Shown one piece after another: positions 7,160 to 14,859 of a stretch of 21,841 nucleotides of DNA. The DNA is from Acetobacteraceae bacterium. Its GTDB lineage: Bacteria; Pseudomonadota; Alphaproteobacteria; Acetobacterales; Acetobacteraceae. The stretch lies in the NCBI GenBank assembly GCA_027306955.1, contig DAHUXX010000086.1:1-21841 (forward strand). Reading direction: 5' to 3'. Positions within the stretch are counted from its first letter, which is position 1. Each line of letters opens with the position of its first letter. The notes under the pieces were generated by a model that saw only the letters and a list, made by a program, of their open reading frames with translations, made no database searches and was not told where the DNA came from. Position numbers and translations under genes: made by a program.

Positions 7160-8260
7160 GTGAAGGTCCTCGAGATCACCAACGTCGACTTCGCGCTGCG
7201 CCAGTTCATCCTGCCGCTGATGCGTGGCATCCGCGAGCGCGGACACGAGGTGGTGGGCGTGTGCGCCGACGGGCCGCTGCTGGAGCCGATCCGCGCCGAG
7301 GGGCTCCGAGTCGAGACGGTGCCGATGTCGCGCAGCCTCTCGCCGCGGGCGCAATGGCACGCCTTCATCGCGCTGCTCGCGCTGATGCGCCGCGAGAAGC
7401 CCGACCTGGTGCACGCGCACATGCCCATCAGCGGCTTCCTCGCCCGCGTCGCAGCGCGCGCGGCGGGCGTGCCGCGCATCGCCTACACGTGCCACGGCTA
7501 CCTGTTCAACCAGCCGGGCCCTTGGTGGCGGCGCCACCTCGCGATCGTGCTGGAGTGGATCGGCGGGCGCGTCACGGATGTCTATTTCAACGTCTCCGCC
7601 GCGGAAGCGGAGGACGCGCGGCGAATGGGGCTGGCGCGGGCACCCGTCGCCATCGGCAACGGCCGCGACCCCGAGCGCTTCCGCCCGGACGCCGAGGCGC
7701 GGGCGCGCATCCGCGTGGAACTCGACACGCCGCCCGAGCGCGCTGTCGTGGTGATCGTCTCCCGCCTGGTGCGGGCCAAGGGCATTCCGGAGCTGCTCAC
7801 CGCGATGTCGGGGCTGGACGCCGAGCTCTGGGTGGTGGGCGAGCGGCTCGCCTCGGACCACGACGATTCCGTGGAGCCGGAGTTCGCCGCGAGTACGCTC
7901 GGGGCGCGCCTCAAGCGCCTCGGCTACCGCGAGGACGTCCCGGCGATCCTCGCCGCCGCCGATATTTTCGCGCTGCCCAGCCATTTCGAGGGGCTGCCGA
8001 TGTCGATCGTGGAGGCGATGCTGGTGGGCCTGCCCGTCGTCGCCTCGGACCTTCGCGGCGTTCGCGAACAGGTGGTGGACGGCCAGACCGGGCTGCTGGT
8101 ACCGATCCGCAGCATCGCCCCGCTCACCGCCGCCCTCGCGCGGCTGGTGGCGGACCCGGGGCTGCGCCACGCCATGGGCGAGGCGGGCCGCGCGCGCGCG
8201 CTGGAACGCTTCGACGAGCGCAAGATCATGGCCCGCACGCTCGATCTGCTGGGGCTTTAG
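7160..8260 (+). CDS. Glycosyltransferase family 4 (GT-B fold)
   Basis: The protein has 366 residues from a GTG at 7160, read as VKVLEITNVDFALRQFILPL. This is a normal GT4 N-terminal Rossmann strand and is preferred to an upstream ATG at 7073, which lies inside the previous gene. Domain 1 includes PDLVHAHMPISG (81-92) and CHGYLFNQPG (111-120). Domain 2 has SRLVRAKGIPELL with the donor-phosphate Lys at 207, and the E-x7-E motif of retaining GT4 enzymes, EGLPMSIVEAM, with E277 and E285. It probably transfers a sugar from an NDP-sugar to a lipid-linked or envelope glycan on the cytoplasmic face of the inner membrane. The sugar cannot be read from sequence. It follows the MetE-like gene by 22 bp. 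A weak 5-bp stem hairpin (8262-8278) after its stop has no T tract. Confidence 0.85.
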   Translation: MKVLEITNVDFALRQFILPLMRGIRERGHEVVGVCADGPLLEPIRAEGLRVETVPMSRSLSPRAQWHAFIALLALMRREKPDLVHAHMPISGFLARVAARAAGVPRIAYTCHGYLFNQPGPWWRRHLAIVLEWIGGRVTDVYFNVSAAEAEDARRMGLARAPVAIGNGRDPERFRPDAEARARIRVELDTPPERAVVVIVSRLVRAKGIPELLTAMSGLDAELWVVGERLASDHDDSVEPEFAASTLGARLKRLGYREDVPAILAAADIFALPSHFEGLPMSIVEAMLVGLPVVASDLRGVREQVVDGQTGLLVPIRSIAPLTAALARLVADPGLRHAMGEAGRARALERFDERKIMARTLDLLGL

Positions 8261-8284
8261 ACGGGCCCGATGAGCCCGCCGCAA

Positions 8285-8312
8285 TTGCGCCCGGCCCCGC
8301 CGCGCGCTACGC
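8285..8312 (+). promoter_or_regulatory. Candidate purH promoter with leaderless geometry
   Basis: TTGCGC (8285-8290) and CTACGC (8307-8312) are separated by 16 bp, and seven bases lie between the -10 and the purH ATG at 8320. Transcription would begin at or beside the A of ATG. The sequence before the ATG has no Shine-Dalgarno motif, which fits. Confidence 0.4.
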
Positions 8313-8319
8313 GACCGCC

Positions 8320-9894
8320 ATGCCCGACATCATCCCCATCCGCCGTGCCCTGATCTCGGTCTCCGACAAGACGGGGCTGGTCCCGCTCGCCCAGGCGCTC
8401 GCCGACGCGGGCGTGGAGATCCTCTCCACCGGCGGTACCGCCCGCACGCTGCGCGAGGCGGGAATCGCGGTGACGGAGGTCTCCGAGCACACCGGCTTTC
8501 CGGAAATCCTGGACGGGCGGGTGAAGACGCTGGTGCCGCAGATCCATGGCGGGTTGCTCGGCCGCCGCGACGACCCTGCCCATGTCGAGCAGATGCGCGC
8601 CAACGCGATCGCGCCGATCGACCTGCTCGTGGTCAACCTCTACCCGTTCGAGGAGACGGTCGCGAAGGGGGCGGATTTCGCCACCTGCATCGAGAACATC
8701 GACATCGGCGGCCCGGCGCTGATCCGTGCCGCGGCCAAGAACCACGACTTCGTCACCGTGCTCACCGCACCCGACCAGTACGCGACCGTGCAGTCGGAGA
8801 TCGCGGCCAACGGCGGCGCTGGCCTCGCTCTGCGCCGCACGCTCGCCGCCGCCGCCTATGCTCGCACCGCGGCCTACGACGCGGCCGTGGCCGCCTGGTT
8901 CGCTTCCCATCTCGGCGAGGCTTACCCCGCGCGGCTGACCATTTCCGGCACCCGCCGCCAGCTCCTGCGCTACGGCGAGAACCCGCACCAGACTGCGGCC
9001 TTCTACGCGACGGGCAACCGGCCCGGCGTCGCGACCGCGACGCAGGTGCAGGGCAAGGAGCTGTCCTACAACAACCTCAACGACACCGACGCCGCGATCG
9101 AGTGCGCCGCCGAGTTCGAGGCGCCTTCGATCGTCATCGTCAAGCACGCCAACCCGTGCGGCGTGGCCTCGGCCGCGAGCCTGCCCGAGGCGTGGAAGCT
9201 CGCCCTGCGCTGCGATCCCGTCTCCGCCTTCGGCGGCATCGTCGCCGCCAACCGCGCGCTCGATGAGGAAACGGCCGCGGCCATCGCCGCCATCTTCACC
9301 GAGGTGATCGTGGCGCCGGACGCGAGCGCGGGCGCGCGCGCCATCCTCGCGAAGAAGAAAAACCTACGCCTGCTGCTCACCGGCAGCATGCCGGACCCGA
9401 CAACGCCGGGCCTCGCCTATCGCAGCCTCGCAGGCGGCTTCCTCGCGCAATCGCGCGATACCGGGCATGTGGACAGGGCGGCGCTGAAAGTGGTGACGAC
9501 GCGCCAGCCGACCGAGCACGAGATCGCCGACCTGCTCTTCGCCTTCCGCGTCTGCAAGCACGTGAAGTCCAACGCCATCGTCTATGTCAGGGATGGCGCC
9601 ACGGTGGGCATCGGCGCGGGGCAGATGAGCCGCGTCGATTCCGCGCGCATTGCCGCATGGAAGGCGCAGGAGGCAGCGACGGCCGCCGGCCTGCCCGAAT
9701 CCCTCGCGCGCGGCAGCGTCGCCGCGTCGGACGCGTTCTTTCCCTTCGCCGACGGGCTCGAGGCGCTCGCCGCGGCCGGCGCGACGGCGGTGATCCAGCC
9801 CGGCGGCTCGCTGCGCGACGCGGAGGTGATCGAGGCCGCGGACCGCGCCGGCCTCGCGATGGTGTTCACGGGCATGCGCCACTTCCGCCACTGA
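8320..9894 (+). CDS. purH: Bifunctional AICAR formyltransferase / IMP cyclohydrolase
   Basis: PurH catalyses the last two steps of de novo IMP synthesis in the cytoplasm: formylation of AICAR with 10-formyl-THF, then ring closure. The 524-residue length matches the family (about 520-530). The N-terminal MGS-like cyclohydrolase domain (about 1-200) has ALISVSDKTGL (10-20), STGGTARTLRE (36-46) and GRVKTL (66-71). The formyltransferase domain has RYGENPHQ (217-224), GKELSYNNLNDTDAA (245-259) and the catalytic pair K275-H276 in KHANPCG. It ends GMRHFRH, the usual PurH terminus. One detail is unusual: the common VKTLHP motif reads VKTLVP, with Val at 72. The ATG at 8320 is chosen from family alignment and lacks a Shine-Dalgarno sequence. 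dadA follows after 25 bp and may share its transcript. Confidence 0.97.
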   Translation: MPDIIPIRRALISVSDKTGLVPLAQALADAGVEILSTGGTARTLREAGIAVTEVSEHTGFPEILDGRVKTLVPQIHGGLLGRRDDPAHVEQMRANAIAPIDLLVVNLYPFEETVAKGADFATCIENIDIGGPALIRAAAKNHDFVTVLTAPDQYATVQSEIAANGGAGLALRRTLAAAAYARTAAYDAAVAAWFASHLGEAYPARLTISGTRRQLLRYGENPHQTAAFYATGNRPGVATATQVQGKELSYNNLNDTDAAIECAAEFEAPSIVIVKHANPCGVASAASLPEAWKLALRCDPVSAFGGIVAANRALDEETAAAIAAIFTEVIVAPDASAGARAILAKKKNLRLLLTGSMPDPTTPGLAYRSLAGGFLAQSRDTGHVDRAALKVVTTRQPTEHEIADLLFAFRVCKHVKSNAIVYVRDGATVGIGAGQMSRVDSARIAAWKAQEAATAAGLPESLARGSVAASDAFFPFADGLEALAAAGATAVIQPGGSLRDAEVIEAADRAGLAMVFTGMRHFRH

Positions 9895-9919
9895 GGTCGC
9901 GCCGGACGGTTCGGAAAAC

Positions 9920-11161
9920 GTGCGCGTCATCGTCATCGGTGCGGGGATCGTGGGCCTGGCCACCGCCTGGTGGCTGGCGCGCGACGGCCACAGCGTGACG
10001 GTGCTCGACGAGGCGGCGGAACCCGGGCGCGGCACCAGCTACGCCAACGGCGCGCAGCTTTCCTACAGCTACGTGGCCCCGCTGGCCGAGTCTGGCGTGC
10101 TGAAGAGCCTGCCGAAATATTTGCTTGATCGTAACGGCCCGCTGCGCTTCACGCCACGCGCCGATCCCGCGCAATGGGCGTGGCTGCTGCGCTTCCTCGC
10201 TGCCTGCAACGCCGGCGCGGCGGCGCGCGGGACGGCGAGCCTGCTGCGCCTCGCCTTCGCCAGCCGCGACGCGCTGCACGCGATGCTGGCGCAGACGCCG
10301 ATGCAATTCGACCATGCGCGCAACGGCAAGCTCGTCGTGCAGTCGAGTGCCGGGGCGATGCACGCCGCAGAGGCCCAGATGCGCCTACAGGCGACGCTGG
10401 GCTGCGAGCAGCAGGCGCTCACCGCCGCGGAATGCCTGGCGCTCGAACCGGGCCTCGCCTCGATCCGCGACCGCCTCACCGGCGGCATCCTGACGCCGTC
10501 CGAGGAAGTGGGCGACTGCTACAAGCTGTGCCTGGAACTCGCCCGCGTCCTCGCCACGCCTGAGTTCGGCGCGACGTTCCTTCCAGGCACCAGGGTCGAG
10601 CGACTGGTGGTCGAGGCTGGCCGGCTGCGCGCGGTGCGTACGCAGCATGGCGAGCATGAGGCGGAGCTCACGGTGCTCGCCGCCGGCGTCGCCGCGCACG
10701 CGCTGGGACGTTCCGCGGGCGTCACGGTTCCGGTGCTGCCGATCCGCGGCTATTCCATCACCGCGCCGGTCCGTGCGAGCAACCGCGGCCCACGGCACAG
10801 CATCACGGATTCCGCGCGCAAGACCGTCTACGCGCCGCTCGCGGCTGCGCTGCGTGTCGCGGGGTTCGCCGAAATTGGCACCAGTGGCCCCACGCCAGGC
10901 CGCGTCGAGGCGCTGGCGAGAGAGACGGATACCGTGTTCCCCGGTGCCTGCGACACGGGCTCCGCCAGCACATGGACCGGCCTGCGCCCGGCGACGCCGA
11001 CCTCGCTGCCGGTGATCGGTCCCACGCGCGTGCAGGGGCTCGCGCTCAACGCCGGACAGGGAGCGCTGGGCTTCACGCTCGCCGCCGGCAGCGCGCGCCT
11101 GCTCGCCGATCTCGTCGCTGGCCGTGCCCCGGTCGTCGATCCGGTCCCGTTTCGCCCCTGA
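9920..11161 (+). CDS. dadA: D-amino-acid dehydrogenase-like FAD oxidoreductase (DadA family)
   Basis: DadA enzymes oxidise D-amino acids to 2-oxo acids and pass electrons to the respiratory chain at the inner membrane. The 413-residue product (E. coli DadA is 432) starts at a GTG with the FAD-binding GxGxxG motif (G7, G9, G12) and an acidic residue at the end of strand 2 (D30). YANGAQLSYSY (41-51) follows, the family's substrate-side segment. Near the C-terminus are WTGLRPATPTSLPVIG and LNAGQGALGFTLAAGSA. The second is the FAD-binding stretch that usually reads GHG; here His is Gln. No alanine racemase or dadX is adjacent, so the physiological substrate is uncertain, and a related sarcosine- or proline-type amine oxidase cannot be excluded. 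It lies 25 bp behind purH. No strong ribosome site precedes the GTG. Confidence 0.82.
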   Translation: MRVIVIGAGIVGLATAWWLARDGHSVTVLDEAAEPGRGTSYANGAQLSYSYVAPLAESGVLKSLPKYLLDRNGPLRFTPRADPAQWAWLLRFLAACNAGAAARGTASLLRLAFASRDALHAMLAQTPMQFDHARNGKLVVQSSAGAMHAAEAQMRLQATLGCEQQALTAAECLALEPGLASIRDRLTGGILTPSEEVGDCYKLCLELARVLATPEFGATFLPGTRVERLVVEAGRLRAVRTQHGEHEAELTVLAAGVAAHALGRSAGVTVPVLPIRGYSITAPVRASNRGPRHSITDSARKTVYAPLAAALRVAGFAEIGTSGPTPGRVEALARETDTVFPGACDTGSASTWTGLRPATPTSLPVIGPTRVQGLALNAGQGALGFTLAAGSARLLADLVAGRAPVVDPVPFRP

Positions 11162-11182
11162 ATTCCACGCCCGACCACGCGA

Positions 11183-11199
11183 ATGCGAGGCGGTCGCAT
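11183..11199. repeat. Short inverted repeat between dadA and mbfA
   Basis: ATGCGA (11183-11188) and TCGCAT (11194-11199) form a 6-bp dyad with a 5-nt spacer, GGCGG. It lies 16 bp upstream of the candidate mbfA -35 element. No T tract follows, so it is a poor terminator and may be an operator or chance. It does not resemble the Irr ICE box. Confidence 0.3.
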
Positions 11200-11214
11200 C
11201 GTTCCGCCTTGCCC

Positions 11215-11245
11215 TTGATGCGCGCGGGCTTCGACGGCATCTAAT
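11215..11245 (+). promoter_or_regulatory. Weak candidate promoter of mbfA
   Basis: TTGATG (11215-11220) is followed after 19 bp by TCTAAT (11240-11245), a 5/6 match to the -10 consensus. The spacer is longer than ideal. The start of transcription would be near 11252, leaving a leader of about 34 nt with a good ribosome site. Confidence 0.3.
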
Positions 11246-11273
11246 CGGCCAGTCCTCCAAGCGGACAGTCCCC

Positions 11274-11279
11274 GGGGAG
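11274..11279 (+). promoter_or_regulatory. Ribosome binding site of mbfA
   Basis: GGGGAG lies 6 bp before the ATG at 11286. It decides this start over an upstream in-frame ATG at 11124 that overlaps the end of dadA. Confidence 0.7.
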
Positions 11280-11285
11280 TCCCGC

Positions 11286-12242
11286 ATGCGCAATTTTGAC
11301 GAACTGTCCGAGCGCGAGATCCTGGCCCTGGCGATCGCCAGCGAGGAGGAGGACGGGCGCATCTACCTCGATTTCGCCGACGGCCTGCGCGAGAATTATC
11401 CTGCCTCCGCCCGCATCTTCACCGAGATGGCGGCGGAGGAGAACGAGCATCGCCGGCGCCTGCTCGATCTCTATGTCCATAAATTCGGCGAGCACATCCC
11501 GCTGATCCGCCGCCAGGATGTCCGCGGCTTCGTCGCCCGCCGTCCGGTCTGGCAACTGCGCCCGCTGCCGCTCGACAAGGTGCGCGAGCAGGCCGAGCTG
11601 ATGGAGCTGGAGACCGCGCGGTTCTACCTCCGCGCCGCCTCGCGCAGCACCGACGCCTCGATCCGCAAGCTCCTCGGCGACCTCGCCGCCGCCGAGGACT
11701 CGCACGAGCACATGGCCGAAAAGCTGGTGGCGGAGAACCTCACCCCGGATGTGCGCCATGCGGAGGACGAGGCGGCCCGGCGTATGTTCGTTCTGCGCGT
11801 GATCCAGCCCGGCCTCGCGGGGCTCATGGACGGCTCCGTCTCCACCCTCGCCCCGGTCTTCGCCGCCGCCTTCGCCACCCATTCCTCGTGGGAAGCGTTC
11901 CTGGTGGGCCTCGCCGCCACGCTCGGCGCCGGCATCTCCATGGGCTTCGCCGAGGCGCTCTCGGACAATGGCAGCCTCACCGGCCGCGGCGCGCCATGGG
12001 TGCGGGGGGTGATCTGCGGGCTGATGACGGCGGCGGGCGGCATCGGCCATACGTTGCCGTTCCTGATCCCGAGCTTCATGACCGCGACCCTGGTCGCCAT
12101 CGGCGTCGTCGTCGTTGAACTTGCCATCATCTCCTGGGTACGCTGGAAATACATGGACACTCCCCCGATCTCGGCGGCGATGCAGGTCGGCTTCGGCGGC
12201 GCCCTGGTCTTCGCCACCGGCATCCTCATCGGCAGCGGCTAG
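11286..12242 (+). CDS. mbfA: Membrane-bound ferritin-like iron exporter MbfA (erythrin-vacuolar iron transport family)
   Basis: The 318-residue protein combines an N-terminal ferritin-like domain with a C-terminal VIT1/CCC1-type membrane domain, the MbfA architecture known from Bradyrhizobium and Agrobacterium. There it exports iron from the cytoplasm and protects against peroxide. The di-iron ligand pattern is complete: E20-x6-Y27, E52-NE-H55, E107-x6-Y114 and E137-DS-H140. The membrane part (about 170-318) has MDGSVSTLAPVFAAAF (181-196), GISMGFAEALSDNG (216-229) and several hydrophobic segments, ending at residue 318. In rhizobia mbfA is controlled by Irr through an ICE box; none is visible upstream here. 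The flippase gene starts 4 bp after its stop, in the same frame. This start is fixed by GGGGAG. Confidence 0.93.
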   Translation: MRNFDELSEREILALAIASEEEDGRIYLDFADGLRENYPASARIFTEMAAEENEHRRRLLDLYVHKFGEHIPLIRRQDVRGFVARRPVWQLRPLPLDKVREQAELMELETARFYLRAASRSTDASIRKLLGDLAAAEDSHEHMAEKLVAENLTPDVRHAEDEAARRMFVLRVIQPGLAGLMDGSVSTLAPVFAAAFATHSSWEAFLVGLAATLGAGISMGFAEALSDNGSLTGRGAPWVRGVICGLMTAAGGIGHTLPFLIPSFMTATLVAIGVVVVELAIISWVRWKYMDTPPISAAMQVGFGGALVFATGILIGSG

Positions 12243-12245
12243 GCC

Positions 12246-13703
12246 TTGCCGCCGGCCGCCGAGCAGCCATCCACCGTCGCCCGGGCGGCCGGGGGGTCGC
12301 TCTGGACGGTTGGCTGGCGCTTTGCCTCGCGCGGTCTCGGCATCCTCAGCGTCGCGGTGCTGGCGCGCGTGCTGAAGCCCTCGGATTTCGGCATCATCGC
12401 GCTGGGCAGCGGCCTCGCGCAGTCGCTCGACCACCTCACCCATCTCGGCACCGAGGAGGCGCTGATCCGCGCCCGTGACCCGGCGTCGCTATGGGACACG
12501 GGCTTCACGCTGTCGCTGCTCCGGGCTTGCGTCATGTCGGCGCTGCTGCTCGCCCTCGCCGTGCCGGCGGCACAGCTCTTCGCGGACCGCCGCCTCATCG
12601 TCGTCATGGCGGCGCTCGCCGCGGGCGCGCTGCTCGACGGCGCGGCCAATATCGGCACCGTCGAATGGCGCCGCGCGCTGCGCCTCGATCTCGACGTGCG
12701 GCTGCAACTCGCACCAAGGCTCATCGGCGTCGCGGTCAACATCGCGGTGGCGCTGATCCTGCGCTCCTACCTGGCACTCGTCGCGGGGATGCTGGTCCAG
12801 CGCGCGCTGCAATGCGCGGCGTCGTGGCGTATGCATCCGATGCGCCCGCGCCTCTCCCTCGCCGCCTGGCGGGAACTCGCCCCGGTCTCGCTCTGGTCCT
12901 GGCTCACGGCGCTGGCGATGCTGGTGCGTCAGCGCGGCCCGTTGCTGCTGGTGGGCGGCCTCGCCGGCACCGGTGCCGCGGGCCTGTTCAACATCGCCAG
13001 CGAGATCGCCACGATGCCGACGACAGAACTGCTGGAGCCGATGACACGCGCCGTCTATCCGGCGCTCGCCGCCGAGCCCGCGACGGGCGCCAGCCGCGCG
13101 TGGCTGCGCGTCGCGGCCATCGCCGCCATCGTCACCCTGCCTGGCGCCGTCGGCATCGCGCTGGTGGCGCGGCCGCTGGTGCGGCTCGGCTTCGGTTCCG
13201 GGTGGGAAGCCGCGGTGCCGGCGCTGCGGATCCTGGCCCTGGCGGGCAGCGCCAGCACGTTCGGCCTGTTCGGCCTCACGCATTTTCTCGCCGAGGGAAA
13301 GCTGCGGACCATCCTCGCCGTCACCACCGCCGCCGCTGTGGCGCGCGTGTTGTTGCTCGCGGCGCTCATCCCGGCCGTCGGCATGACCGGCGCGGCCATC
13401 GCCGTCGCGGCCTCCGTGGTCCTCGAGGATTCGCTGGCGATCGGCCTTGCCCTGCGCGGCACGGCAGGCAGCGCGCGCAGCCTCGCCGCGGTGCTCTGGC
13501 GCCCGGCGCTTGCCACGGCGGCCATGGCGCTCGCGGTCCCGCCGATGCTGCACGCCATCGCCGCGCCGCTGCCGGCGCTGCTCGCCGGCATGGCCGCCGG
13601 CATGGCCACCTACGCCGCGATCCTCACCCTGGCCTGGCTCGCCGCCGGCCGGCCGCTCGCCGCCGAGACCGGTTTCCTGGCGCTGTTCCGCCGGTCCGCA
13701 TGA
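12246..13703 (+). CDS. Wzx-type polysaccharide flippase (MOP/MATE superfamily)
   Basis: The 485-residue integral membrane protein should have 12-14 helices. Its start GSLWTVGWRFASRGLGILSV (17-36) followed by LARVLKPSDFGIIALG (39-54) is the standard opening of Polysacc_synt/O-antigen flippases, which move undecaprenyl-linked oligosaccharides across the inner membrane. The TTG at 12246 is the only possible start before conserved sequence: the next in-frame GTG falls inside helix 1, and the mbfA TAG lies two codons upstream in the same frame. The mid-protein stretch AGLFNIASEIATMPTTELLEPMTR fits the family. The last four bases overlap the next gene as ATGA, so the downstream glycosyltransferase is translationally coupled. 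Together they form an exopolysaccharide or O-antigen mini-module, probably transcribed with mbfA. Confidence 0.88.
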   Translation: MPPAAEQPSTVARAAGGSLWTVGWRFASRGLGILSVAVLARVLKPSDFGIIALGSGLAQSLDHLTHLGTEEALIRARDPASLWDTGFTLSLLRACVMSALLLALAVPAAQLFADRRLIVVMAALAAGALLDGAANIGTVEWRRALRLDLDVRLQLAPRLIGVAVNIAVALILRSYLALVAGMLVQRALQCAASWRMHPMRPRLSLAAWRELAPVSLWSWLTALAMLVRQRGPLLLVGGLAGTGAAGLFNIASEIATMPTTELLEPMTRAVYPALAAEPATGASRAWLRVAAIAAIVTLPGAVGIALVARPLVRLGFGSGWEAAVPALRILALAGSASTFGLFGLTHFLAEGKLRTILAVTTAAAVARVLLLAALIPAVGMTGAAIAVAASVVLEDSLAIGLALRGTAGSARSLAAVLWRPALATAAMALAVPPMLHAIAAPLPALLAGMAAGMATYAAILTLAWLAAGRPLAAETGFLALFRRSA

Positions 13704-14806
13704 CGCCCCCCACTCCCTTGATGCCACTGCTTCTGCACGCCTTTCCCGGCTTCACCACTGGCGGTGCCCAGAGGCGCTTCGCAGCCATCGCCAATCGCTG
13801 GAGGCGGGATTTCCGCCACGCCATTGTCGCGATGGACGGCGTCACCGATGCGCGCCACCTGCTCGACCCCGGGCTCGACGTCACCTTCCCCGCATTCGTC
13901 ATCCGAAAGGGTGACGCGATGGGCACGCTGCGCGCCATGCGCCGCCTGCTGCACAGCCTGCGGCCCGCGACGCTCGTCACCAGCAACTGGGGAACGATCG
14001 AGTGGGCGGTCGCCAACCGCCTGCCGCAAGTGCCGCACCTGCACATGGAGGACGGGTTCGGCCCGGAGGAACGCGACCGCCAGCTTCGCCGCCGCGTTCT
14101 CGCCCGCCGCCTGCTGCTGCGCGGAGCCAGGCTGCTGGTGCCCTCGCGCAACCTCGAACGCATCGCGCGCGAGGCGTGGCGGCTCGATCCGGTCTACGTG
14201 GCGAACGGCGTCGACTTGGTCCGTTTCGCGCCCACGCCACGCCCCCCGACCGCCACTATGCCGGGACTGCCGGTCGTCGGAACCGTCGCCGGGCTGCGGC
14301 CGGAGAAGAACCTCGCGCGCCTGCTGCACGCCAGTGCACGCGCGGCGCGCACGGCGCCCCACCGCCTGTTGATCGTCGGCGACGGGCCGGAACGCGGCGC
14401 GCTGGAGGCGCTGGCGCGCGAGCTCTCGCTCGACGCCGGATTCACCGGCCCCATCAGCGATCCCGCGCCATTCTATGCACGCATGGACATCTTCGCGCTC
14501 TCCTCGGACACCGAGCAAATGCCGCTCTCGTTGCTGGAGGCGATGGCCGCGGGCCTGCCTGTTGCCGCCACCGCGGTGGGCGATGTCGCCGCCATGGTGG
14601 CGGAGGCCAACCGCCCTTTCCTCACCGCGCGCGAGCCCGAGGCGCTGGCCGGCGCCCTCGCGTCCCTGCTCAGCGACGCTGGCCTGCGCGCGCGGCTTGG
14701 CGCCGCGAACCGCGCCCGCGCTGAGGCCGCCTACGACCAAGAGGCGATGTTCGCCACCCACGCCTGCCTGTGGCGCAACCCGATGGCGGCGCTTCCGGCT
14801 CGCTGA
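13700..14806 (+). CDS. Glycosyltransferase family 4, coupled to the flippase
   Basis: The protein has 368 residues from an ATG that overlaps the flippase stop (ATGA). GFTTGGAQRRF (17-27) is the GT4 acceptor-side glycine motif. HMEDGFGPEE (115-124), VANGVDLVRFAP (167-178), GTVAGLRPEKNLARLL with K203 (194-209) and IVGDGPERG (225-233) follow. The E-x7-E motif is TEQMPLSLLEAM, with E272 and E280. It should transfer a sugar from a nucleotide donor to a lipid-linked intermediate in the cytoplasm, for export by the coupled flippase. It differs in sequence from the GT4 protein encoded at 7160-8260, so a recent duplication is unlikely. Its stop codon lies inside an AT-rich palindrome that opens the PadR control region. 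Confidence 0.87.
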   Translation: MTPPTPLMPLLLHAFPGFTTGGAQRRFAAIANRWRRDFRHAIVAMDGVTDARHLLDPGLDVTFPAFVIRKGDAMGTLRAMRRLLHSLRPATLVTSNWGTIEWAVANRLPQVPHLHMEDGFGPEERDRQLRRRVLARRLLLRGARLLVPSRNLERIAREAWRLDPVYVANGVDLVRFAPTPRPPTATMPGLPVVGTVAGLRPEKNLARLLHASARAARTAPHRLLIVGDGPERGALEALARELSLDAGFTGPISDPAPFYARMDIFALSSDTEQMPLSLLEAMAAGLPVAATAVGDVAAMVAEANRPFLTAREPEALAGALASLLSDAGLRARLGAANRARAEAAYDQEAMFATHACLWRNPMAALPAR

Positions 14807-14816
14807 AAATATTTTC
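14805..14816. repeat. Perfect AT-rich palindrome at the glycosyltransferase stop codon
   Basis: GAAAATATTTTC is a perfect 12-bp palindrome whose first bases belong to the TGA stop of the glycosyltransferase. It stands 28 bp (centre to centre) from the PadR palindrome, in a 53-bp stretch of about 30% GC. It may be an accessory operator, an UP-like element or a weak terminator remnant. Confidence 0.45.
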
Positions 14817-14854
14817 CGATATGTCTTGAGATTCGATATATCGAAATCATATCG
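14817..14854 (+). promoter_or_regulatory. Probable PadR autoregulatory operator and promoter
   Basis: The core TTCGATATATCGAA (14832-14845) is a perfect 14-bp palindrome. CGATAT half-sites occur at 14817 and 14834, and the complementary ATATCG at 14838 and 14849. CGATATG (14817-14823) and CATATCG (14848-14854) form an outer inverted pair. A promoter is superimposed: TTGAGA (14826-14831), a 16-bp spacer, then CATATC (14848-14853), six bases before the padR ATG. PadR and YqjI regulators are known to bind dyads of this ATAT-centred kind and to repress their own genes; the assignment here is inference. Confidence 0.65.
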
Positions 14855-14859
14855 ACACT

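Noticed and set aside
8262..8278. Hairpin CGGGC/GCCCG after the first glycosyltransferase as a terminator
   Set aside because: The stem is only 5 bp and no T tract follows; such pairings are common by chance at this GC content.
11162..11285. Irr ICE box or Fur box upstream of mbfA
   Set aside because: No AT-rich TTTAGAA-type dyad or Fur-like repeat is present in this GC-rich gap.
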